DNA of 64,000 nucleotides from Anodontia alba. Lineage: Eukaryota > Mollusca > Bivalvia > Lucinida > Lucinidae. Shown one piece after another: positions 33,447 through 45,400 of this stretch (its first letter is position 1; each line of letters opens with the position of its first letter). The position numbers and the translations under genes are program-made. The notes beneath the pieces were generated by a model that saw only the letters and a list, made by a program, of their open reading frames with translations, did not search any database and was not told where the DNA came from. Location of the stretch: positions 124,322,077-124,386,076 of the forward strand of contig OZ024824.1 of assembly GCA_964016985.1 (NCBI GenBank), written 5' to 3'.

Positions 33447-36400
33447 CTAAAGATATATAAAGACAGTCATTTATAAAAATATTTAGTATCAACAAGAACA
33501 GTGTTTTCAGTGTTTTCAGAGACAACAGATGCGCCCCCACCCCCTCCCTTACACCCACATCGAATTTTCAGTTTGTCTACTGCTGTAACCTTAAAAATTA
33601 GGTCAAGGTCTTTAAAATCTAATCAGTTCTTTGTAATGCCCCAATTATATATCAATGAGAAAATTTGCAGACAAGAAAGTGCCACGCCGACACCAACGCC
33701 AATGCTGATACCAACGCCAACGCCAACAAGATCCGCACCAAAATACAATGCATCACCCTCCCTTTGGTGAGGGGACATAAATACGAAGAAAACACATTCA
33801 ATATAGAGAAAATTGAAGTCCAAGATTTGAGGTCGTTTTACAATTTTACAGATGAGGCAATTTGCTTATTCTTCTTTTTTATGACAGGGTGAGGGACAAG
33901 TACAAAGATAGCACAGCTTTTGGAACGTTCTGTAATATACTACTTCATACATGTGCTACTGAACATACCGATACTTAGATACAGTGAACCCTCGTTACAA
34001 CGACAACATTCATTTTCAAAAGATGTTGTCATTAAAATGTATTTCCTGTTGTAAAGAATCCTTACTGGACAGAATGCTAAGTACGAAATATCCTGATTTA
34101 TTTTTATTTACTCACAGAACATATGTTTTGGATATTTGTTAGAATCGCCTCAGTGAGGCGATTCTAACAAAAATCCAAAACATATTTTGCTTGAAGTTTT
34201 AATGCAATATTTGTCATTAACTGTTACCTATTGAGTGAAAGTTTCGTGACATTTAAATTGTCATTATAACGAATTTTGTCGTTGTACCGAGTGCCGGTAT
34301 AAAGAGGGTTGACTGTAATTTCAATGCAAGAGCTGTTAGTTTTAATGTCATATTTTTTAAACAAGTTTTCAAATCGGGCCCATCCTGGTTCAACTTGTGT
34401 TTGTCTTTCGTTCTGATTTCTGACTGCCACTGAGTCCTCTTTACTTTATTTCAATGCAGTTTGGATTATTTATCTCATTCTGTAATGTTGAGGCCCCTAA
34501 GCGGACCAAACACATACATGCAAGTTTAAGCTTCATCAAAGTAAGTTTAAGCTGCATCAGAGTAAGTTTAAGCTGCATTAGTATAAGTTTAAGCTGCATC
34601 AGAGTAAGTTTAAGCTGCATTAGTATAAGTTTAAGCTGCATCAGAGTATGTTTAAGCTGCACCAGAAAGGCGAAATGGCGATCGTGTGAAACTATTTAAC
34701 ACTTTGCATGCTGAGTAAAAATTTCATCAGACGACATTTTGAAATAGTTTTCTGATTTTTCCTAGAAATTAGGGTTTGACAATTTATGCAAATTGTGTCC
34801 AAAGGAGACAATTCAGAGACAATTTGCATGAAGTGTCAGATCCTATTTTCTAGGCAAAAATAAGAAAGATATCATCACATTGTCTTCTGCTGAATCTGCC
34901 CTTAGCCTGCTAAGCGTTCACACCGCCACCATCCCTGTATTGTATCTGCTGACTGTTCCAAGTAATGTTCTTGTTTCGGTGTATTTGAGAGGGCTGTGCT
35001 TCGTGATTGTGGCATTTCCTGGTTATGTTCACTTATATTATTGCAGCAGACGATATTCTTTCTATTAGAGCAAATAAGACTTGGCATTTTTCTCGTGAAT
35101 CATTAATTGTCAGACCTTATTTTCTTTGAAACATTAAACATCAAAATATCGTTAGCTGCAGTTGTGATTTAACTCTTTCAGCGCCGAATTCAGACGACAT
35201 TTGTTGTCTGCTTTTTGTTTTTATTTTAACAAACTATCGCTTGGAAATACGTTTATATGTAAAGTTGAAAGACTGAATGTCAAACAGCGTAGATCCAGAT
35301 GAGACGTCTCATCTGGATCTATGCTGTTTGCAAACGCCTATTATTATCGCCTGTGGCAGTGAAGGAGTGAAGGATTAAGTTCGGGTTTGCTTTACTCCTG
35401 TAGCTAAAATTAAGTCCAACAAGAAATGTTATAAATAGCATTTAACCTTTTGCACTCTGTGTAAAATTTTCAGCAGACGACATTTCGAAATATGTCATTT
35501 TTTTTATTTTTCCAAGAAAAATAGATTTGATAGTTCAATCCGCAGACAGACAATCAGTTGTCTTCAATGGAGACAATTTTCATGAAATGTCAAGTCCTGT
35601 TTTCTGGGAACAATAAGAACAAATCATCACAAAAAACATGCCTATATAATTTTGACCCCCTAAAACCCCACTTTTATATAGTAAAACTGGGGTTTACAGA
35701 GGTATACATTATTTTTCTTATTTCTGGTCAAAACATAGACTGTGGGTACTCGTTAGAACCACCTCGGCGAGGTGGTTCTAACGAGTACCCACAATCTATG
35801 TTTTGACCAGAAATATGGAAAATATCAGAGTTTTTAATCTGAAAATTTTCAGTTTTTGGAGGTGAAATTTTCTGTATATTTAAATAGGCGTGTTTTCGAA
35901 TTAGCCAAGAGAATGGTAAACGTTAACTCTTACCTTGCGAGGTCAATGCTTTCCCCTGAAGCACACGAAATGGAGCCTATATGACAGCGGACATCTTTAG
36001 AAGTTGTGAAGGCACTCCTTGTGTTCTTTTCCGGGGCCCAAATAATGATATAGACCTTTGGAAAAAACAGAAGCACCAGGGCGACAGAAGCACTCAAGGA
36101 CACAGATACCGACATGGTTACTACTTGGCGCTCACTGCCAAAATATATGGCTATGAATCCAAGCCATATTACACAGGTTGTGTACATTGAAAATCCAATA
36201 AATTTCGCCTCGTTAAAGTTTTCTGGGAGATTCCTTGTTTTTACCGCATAAAGTGTGCACATAACTATCAAAAACAAATCAAAGCCAAGAGGAACAATGA
36301 TACCCAGTGTTGTCGTGTTGCAAATCAGTTTTACCCTTTTAGGTGCTGGATAATCAAGCTTAGAATCAGCGGGCTCTATAACCAACATTACTGTTATAAT

Positions 36401-39400
36401 TGCACACTCAACTCCTATAAGTATACAAGTTATTATCACTTGTGCCGAAGCGCTCATGAAGCGTGGCTTTTTTGTTATTATTTTCTTTGTGCCTTCCAAT
36501 ATTCTTGCAATTCTATTCGTTTTGGTGACTAAAGCTCCATACACCAGTGCGAACGACATCCCAGGAATAATTCTGGTAAAGTAACATGTGAATAATGTAG
36601 GTTTGGCAACTATCACATAGTTACTGGAATATGCCATGAAAACACCAAACAATATGATGTAACTAAGTTCCCTGGTAGAAGCTTTGACTACTGGCGTGTT
36701 GTTGTGCCTCACAAAGACTACTGTCACCCACAAGGTAACGAAGATTCCGACGCTTGCCGTAATCACTACAACCATAGCTTCGGTACTACTCCATGTGATA
36801 TATTCCACTGGGATCTTCTCACATTCTGAAAATTACAGAAGTTGTTTATGATACGAGTCACAACGTGAGAAAACGTACCTCCTCACATGTGGCCCGACAA
36901 ACACTCAAATCAATCTCCACATCCGCGCAGTCTGATCACAGTCTTTGAAGTCCGCATGAAGAAACTTTGCATCCTTGGCTATCCAAAATGCGCCCAGTGA
37001 AGATTCTGATCAGACTGCGCGAATGCGCAGGCTGATCAGAATCTTCGCTGGGCGTACATGTTCGAAGATACGTTTTCTTACGTCGCGGTTCACATAGTAG
37101 TAGGGAAAATAAAATGTCTTTTACATGTGAAAGGCAAACTACCAACCTCAGCATTCGTGTCATAAAAGAATGAGATTACGTTTATATGATATTTGTATTA
37201 TATGACGCGCAACACACGAAAAGGGCCTTTATGTAATCTGCGGACAATGCAGGCCCTGATCATGCGCAAATGCATGCAAAAACTGATCAGGGACTCCGTT
37301 GCCTTCTTATATAATTAACTGATATTGAAGTATACGTTGACGAATAGAGAATCTCCAGGTCGTAATATTCTGAATAACTGTTGAGGATATTTACTCTTTT
37401 GCTGTAAATGCCATAAATATTTTCAGTTTGAATGAGACGTTAAATGAAAACATTCATTACAAAAACACGCCTATTCAAAAATATAGAAAGTTTCACCTCC
37501 AAAAACTGATTTTTTTTTTCAGATAAAAAACTCTGATATTTTTCTTATTTCTACTCAAAAAAAAAGATTGTGGATACTCGTTAGAACCGCCTCGGCGAGG
37601 CGGTACTAACAAGTACCCAAAATCTATTTTTTTAGCAGAAATTAGATCGCCGAGGCGGTTCTAACGAGTACCCAAAATCTATTTTTGAGCAGAAATAAGA
37701 AAAATAATATATACCCCTGTAAACCCCAGTTTTACTTTGTGGGGTTTAAGGGGGTCAATATTATATAAGCATGTTTTCGTGATGCATTTGTTTGTTTGGT
37801 CGTGTTGTGGTTAAACGGCCCACAACCCAATGGGGTCGGTCATGTCGAGCCCGGTCGTTTTACCTAACCACACTTTTACTGTTCGGGCTTAGTCCTCTAA
37901 GCGGTTTACCAGTATTGTGCACATTCTTTCGCCAGAAACTGACAACTTTCCTCCTTGAATCAGAGGAAGGGAAAGATGACCGTAGACAATATTTCATGGT
38001 CAAATCTCCGCGAAAGAATGTTGCCGACCCGGCGGGGATCGAACCCACAACCTTCCTGATCACAAGTCGGACGCGCATCGAACTGGGCCACATTGGCTGG
38101 CGTTTGTCAGGAGTACACCATCATTTGTGAATAGAAAACTGGCTCCTAATATGCATTACGAAAACACGCCTATTCAAATGTACTGAAAATTTTACCACCA
38201 GAAAATGTAAATTTTCAGACAAAAAAATCTGATATCTTTTCATATTTCCGCTCAAAACATAGATTGTGGATACTCGTTAGAACCGCCTCGCCGAGGCGGT
38301 TCTAACGAGTACCCACAATCTATGTTTTGAGCAGAAATAAGAAAAATAATGTATACCCCTGTAAACCCCAGTTTTACTATATAAAAGTGGGGTTCAAGGG
38401 GATCAAAATTATATAGGCGTGTTTTCGTGATGGTGAAACCTTTCATCAATAGGTGTTATTCTTAAGAAAAGAATTTATACCTGGGGGAACATTTATGCCC
38501 AAACAAAAATCCTCTGTGAGAACTGAGGGCAATGGTGCACAACGTGGGAAAAATCCTTATGCCAAATGCGAACAGCGAAAATCCAGAAGAGCATGCACAT
38601 CTGTGCTCTTTGTTGGTCGGAATAACTACAATAGCCATTAATTATGTAAGCAGACAATGGCGGCCCTTATCAGCATGTGCGAATGCACAGGCTGATCAGG
38701 GCCTGCGTTGAGACAAATTGAATAAGGGTCGTTTTCGTGCGTTGCGCATCAAATATTTCTGTCAGAATTCTTTCTCTACTTCACTTGGCGGTGTCATTGC
38801 GCTAAATTTGTACAGGTATAAAACACGAAAAGTTTAAAAATACATAAGTGCTTTATAAAAACGAACCTGTAAGATTTCCGTTTGGCCACCAACCTTTATG
38901 ACATGTTAAACAGGTCTCACTGTCAAGAACTATCTGGTTTTCTTTACATTGTGAACACACCCAGCAGCATGGTGTATTACCGTGGATATTCTGAAACAAA
39001 TTAATGTCAGTTCGTACTGCGAAAAAGTGTCAGATTTTTTTTTTTATGAGAAATTCCTTTTTACTGTAAACTAGAAACTTTTCTCTAAACAAATGCGAAA
39101 TGTGCATTACCCTATCGGCGAATAAGTATTTTGTATACATTTGAACCTAGGGTGCAGATTTGGCGCCAGTTAACCCATTGAAGACTGGAGACCTATAAAC
39201 GGGTAATAGGCATTCAGTGCAGACCCAGATCAGACGCCGCAGATCAGATTCTATTTTATGAGCGAACTGCGAATCCTGATTTGAGTATTTCCGTGAATGT
39301 ACATTTCACATGTACGTATCTAGACCAAAGCATTAAGGAATACATAACCATTATTTGTTTTTAATTCCCCAAATCCGTATACTGTCTGAGCGAAATGCCA

Positions 39401-42400
39401 ATGTAGGACTAAAGCATTTTATTTTGTGAGCGTTCATGTATAGTTTTCATTAAGCTGCATAAAGGTTTTCCATGGAGCAAACACTATGGAAATCTATACC
39501 GATGCCGCCAACCTTTATATAATGAAAATGTGTGCATGTGGGACCATATATTATAGATTTATCATCGTTCTTTTGTATTAAAATCTTTATTCAAAGTTTT
39601 GTGATTTATATCATCCATTTGCACAATATACATTCATCCTCGAGGGTGTAATAACCAAGTTTTTCACATTTGTTTTTCCATTCGTTCACACTGAAATTGC
39701 CAAAGCATAGAAAAGTTTGCTTGTTTGAGTTGTTGTTTAACGACATGTCAACCGTTGTGTGTTATTATGTGATGTCTCCCTGAGAAACAATGTTCAAATG
39801 GACTACAAAGCTAGTAATGGAGAAGAAAGCGAGACATATCTGATGATGTGGGAAAGATAGATTAGCGGATATAAGAGGATGAGAGAATAAACGAATGATA
39901 GTGCAGAAACAAAGAAAATACTAGCATACCTCTTCCCCTACCCGAAGCAAGTACAGGAAACCCTTATCTGCTTATTCTTAACCCTTGTCCTGCTGAATAA
40001 ATTAAGATGACACACCCATTTCTAATTTCAGCCAATCAGATTGCTTGATCTAGATTGTTGCTATAAATCTACATACTTTATGGCAATCAGTGCAGATCCA
40101 GATCAGTTGGCTTCTTCAGAAGCCAACTGATCTGGATCTACATTGTTTGCAAAGGCAGGATATATTTGGGTTCAACAGGACAAGGGTTAAAAGATAACAC
40201 ATTGACACGGTATGCATTAATTACGGTTGTATTCTTCAAAGAAGACGCTGTTTACTTATTGAAAACTAAATACTGTTATTCCTCTTTATACCGATACACG
40301 ATACAACGACAAAGTTCATTGTAATGACACTTTGTCTGGTACGAAATCTTCGCTCAAGTGACAGATTATCAAAACTTATCCAAGAACATTTCATTTATTA
40401 CAAGAAACATATGTTTTGGATATTTGTTAGAATCGCCTCACAGAGGCGATTCTAACAAATATCCAAAACATATATTCTACAGAGAATAAGAAAAATTCAA
40501 AGCCGTTCTTACAAATTATTCTGCTTATTACGGATTTTTTGTAACAACAAATTCATTTTAATGGCAACATCTTTGGGATAAATGCTGCCGTTGTAACGAG
40601 GGTTCACTGTAATTAATCTACCTTTACGTAGCCAATGTCACACTCCTCGCTGCAAACAGATTTTGCCACTTGCCCATACCGCCAGAAGATATCACTGTCG
40701 TTCATTGATAATTCCCCGCTTTTCCAGTCACCAATTTTCTTATACTCGTACGTTACATTTTCCGAAGAGTACTGACGTTTCTGGAAGTTTACTATATAAT
40801 ACCTGCGGAAAGAAATTTGTCAAAGTTTGTATTATCATAGTAGAAAAAAAGATCCCTAAATGTCTTTAACTGCAATACCTTACAAATATAATTAGGGCTT
40901 TATGAGGTCATTAATTCTCATAAAATATTCAAAGTAGCTGCGCCCATAAAATATACTTTCAGATCTTCAAACCCCCTATAACTTATTTATTATTTTTCAG
41001 ATTTTGAACAAAGTTGCATCATAATAAATGGTTTCAATACGTTTTTATCCATTGCACAATTTAAATCAATGTTGCTTTTCTTTTCAAAGTCGTAGCCAAT
41101 TGAACTGAAGCCGACTGGAATCTTAATTGACTGGTTGCATATGTACCCAGTCAGCATTCTACGTAAATCTATATCGGGCCGTCATCGGCCCGTCAGGGTA
41201 GCTGACGGGCCGATGACGGCCCGATGTAGATATACGTAGAATGCTAGCTGGGGACGCTCCAAATGAGATTAATACCAAATCAGTCCAAACCTAACGATGG
41301 CCTTGATCGAAAATTTCAAACTATGATAAATGTTTTATTAAGGGCTGGGCCAGTACCCGTATGCTTAGCGTCCCTTAAAAGAGACATTAGCACAATATTG
41401 TAGACCTAGATCTGTGGCATCTTAAAAGGGTCCACACTGCTTGCAATAAACACAGGATTTTCTATAAAACCTGGGAACAACAAAAAACAACCAGACGACC
41501 CCTCTACTGTAAAAGGGCCTGTCCAATGATTTGAGATAGAAGAGTCCACTTGGCATAAATGGGTTAAGCATTCATATTACAAGAGTGAAAATGTTTTCAG
41601 TTTAACAATGCGTAGCGAACGCTGATATCCAGATAGACATTGGAATTTTCGCAAGGCACATAAATGCCTTCAGTCCGTTTACAGTGTCCAATTGGATATT
41701 GAGGACCGACACCAACAGGCTAATGTATGCCTTCGCTGATCGTATATGACTTGAACAACTTTTTCTCGCATGATATTTAAAAACAGATGACTATGGCGTC
41801 ACGAAGGTACATTACCTGTACAATGCATACTGATCTATGGCTCATTTGCATAGATCATTTTGCGAATTTGCATTTTCTTATCTCGGTTTTTGTTCAGTGA
41901 AGGCCCTGATAATATGCATTGTTACATTGTTCATGTCAGCATATATGAGATTGACTCGTATACAGTCAAACTTTGATAGCTCGAACACCGATGCTTCGTT
42001 TACCATGGCTAATTCGAACTCGTCTTTAAGTCCCTACGAAATTCTTCAGACAGCTTAAGAAAACAAATATTTAGGAAAATTTTCTTATTTTATCACGAAA
42101 TTGTATGTTGTGTGTACTCATTAGAATCGCCTCAATTATTGTGTAGAAAATAGAAAAGATTTCCCTAAATTAACGCTTTTTGCTTCCTGACCTGGCGCCA
42201 TGATTAACCCTCAGTTGCTCGAACTACCCATATCTCGAACAAATTTCCACGGTCCCAAAGATGTTCGAGCCAATGAAATTCGACTATATATAAATGGACA
42301 ACGAAGTCCAAGATCAGACTCGCTTTTCGCGATTCATATTATCATGTAAGTACACATTTTTGGCGTCACTCCATATTTTCTAAAGCTGCCATTTCTCGCC

Positions 42401-45400
42401 TGATGAATTATTACAGCCTCTCTATCAATATCACACATACCTAGGAGGAGGGTCACCATTATGATCGAAGAATACTGGTTCGTTGTTGTAGTTGAATGAG
42501 ACATTCATGAGATAGTTCAAGAACTGTTCTCCCGCCACAGGTACGAGGTTCGAACATACACCAGGAACTCCACCACACACGTCTTGGTGTAGGTTGTGCA
42601 AGGAATATGCTAAGGCGTACACAGCCTTCACAACAAACTCTAGTTTCGCATCCTGGACCAAGTCATCTACATATTCGTTGCCTGAAATATAACAGTATGA
42701 TACTTTTATTTACCTTAAATATTTGGATAGACATATCTCAGCAAGTATTGCAGACACAAATTATATAAAACTGACAGTTGTACTCGTGTACTAAAGAAAC
42801 AAGCCGCACATGTTTTGAAACACAAAAGTAAAACACAATTATGTATTGTAGGAAAAGTATGCATCACGAAAACATACCTATATAATTTTGACCCCGTTAA
42901 CCCCACTTTTACATAGAAAAACTGAGGTTTACAGGGATATACATTATGTTTCCTATTTCTGCTCAAAAACATAGATTGTGGGTAGTCGTTATAACCGCCT
43001 CAGCGAGGCGGTTCTAACGACTCCCACAATCTATGCTTTGAGTAGAAATATGAAAAATATCCGAATTTTTATCCGAAAACTTTCAGTTTTTGCTGGGGAA
43101 ATTGTCATTATATTTGAAAAGGCGTGTTTTCGTAATGAAAGTTACTATTTTTGTTGCGTCATCAAAACGTATACTGTGATATACCTAAGACTCGTTTTAT
43201 CGGATCTAGATAGTTCAACATACGTTTCCGTGGAAAAGAAAAGCAAAAGGCAAAACATATGCATTTTAAATGTGTCCTGAAATGAACTGTGAATTATTGT
43301 CAAGCTGAATAAATTAAGATGCCGCGCCCACTTCTAATTTCCAGCCAATCAGATTACTTGATCTGGATTTTGATAGAAATTCACATATTTAATGACAAAC
43401 AGTGCAGATCCAGATCAGTTGGCTTCTTCTGAAACTATCTGATCTGGATCTACACTGTTTGCTAAGACAGGGCATGTCGTGTTCAGCAAGAGAAGGGTTA
43501 ATAACACCTTCTGCGATATCAACTGTGTGGTCGGTTTTACACCATAATCGTAGACCAGTGCTACACTCCAAGTACCATGTAAGATATAATGCTTGTTTTA
43601 TTTCTTCATTTTTTTTGTCCATTTGTATTCGTCGTCATATACGTAGTACAAACATGTGACAAGCAATTCCTTCTAGACTGTATGTGCCCCAAGCAAGCAC
43701 TCAGGTCAGCCTGTTTATCTACACAGGCTGATCAAAGGCTTTGCTGTCAGACTGAAGGGGCTTTCGACCCTTGACCACAGGATGCCCTGAAAAGACTCTA
43801 ATCAGACTGCACGGGTGCGCAGGCTTGTCTGAGTCTTCACTGAACTCAGATGCAATTTGGAGGAAAGGGAATTCCCCGGCGCATTTCATTTTTAAACTTT
43901 TTTTTCTTTCTTTACATATCGTACAATAGAGTTTTGTTAACTCCGTTTTCTGAATTTGTGCTAGCTTCAAACTTGATACTTAATACGTAGAACGTAAATG
44001 ATACATTCACTGGAAATGAGAAACTTATGGACATGTGAATTATTTGTTCATCTTTTGTTAAGATATTTGTCAGTACTGTCAAGCCCCGAATTTTAAGTGG
44101 ATACTCTTTCAGGGGAGGTAATTATCTCAAATTACTTTTTGTCATCCATTTAAAAAAAAGCCATCGTTATATAAGGAAATCAAACCTCTCCTGGACATCA
44201 CCGGCTAAAAGAGACGCTGCATAATTATGGGCACCAAAATAACTGACCTGGGCCCAGCTGTTCAAAACTAACGATGTCGTTAGTTAACGTATCGTTAAAA
44301 CTTTGACCAATAAATATGGCATATACACTAATATTATTGTTGACAAATGTGAGTAGGTTTTGAATTTACAAAAGCTACTCACATTTTTCAGCCAAAATAA
44401 CTGTGAATTAGATACTGTACTTACTAGAACAGTTAATATTTTGACCACAATCGAGCTTATTAAGCTAACAATGCTTTGAACAACTGGGCCCAGAATAATA
44501 TGACTATGCCGTTTTCATGCGCCAATGTCCATTTTCTAACCTGTACAAGATGTATTAGCTGAAAGGTTCTGTTCTGAAGGAGGTAACCAGTCCAGGTAAC
44601 AATCAAACTTCCACTGCCAGTACTCCCTGAACCAAGGATTGCGAGTATTATTCTCTGGCCGCAGAGACCGGAAGTAGTGGTCAAATGATGGAATAGGACT
44701 GGACATAAGCTTCATGGAAATTCCACCGACTGCAATGTCCTCGATGCCATCCACAACATCGGGTCGATCTGCCCAGCCATCACTAAAACAGAACATCACG
44801 AAAACATGCCTATATAATTTTGATCCCCATAAACCCCACTTGTATATGGTAAAACTGGGGTTTACAGGGGTATTTCTTATATTTCTTATTTCTGCTCAAA
44901 ACATAGATTGTGGGTACTCGTTAGAACCGCCCCGTAAAGGCGGTTCTAACGAGTACCCACAATCTATGTTTTGAGCAGAAACATGAAAAATATCAGAATT
45001 TTTTATCTGATATTTTTCATTTTTTGGTGGTAAAATTTTCAATATATTTGAATAGACATGTTTTCGTAATGATCCAACAGAATACCGTATTTACCGTAAA
45101 TGCGGCGTCTGATCAAGGTCTACACTGTTTGCTATTACGCTGACACTTACTGACATCACGAAAACAAGCCTATATAATGTTGACCCCCTTAAACCCCACT
45201 GTTATATGGTAAAACTGGGGTTTACAGGGGTATACATTATTTTTCTTATTTCTGCTCAAAATATAGATTGTGGTACTCGTTAGAACCGCCTCGTCGAGGC
45301 GGTTCTAACGAGTACCCACAATCTATGTTTTAGGCAACAAATATGAAAAATATCAGATTTTTTTATCTGAAAATTTTCAGTTTTTGGAGGTGAAATTTTC

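Noticed and set aside
34441..34699. Frames with repeated MQLKL or SLSCI units
   Set aside because: Both strands are open because of the 20-bp intronic minisatellite.
38021..38110. Functional tRNA gene
   Set aside because: A- and B-box-like motifs are present but no acceptor stem pairs and the sequence continues into a SINE body.
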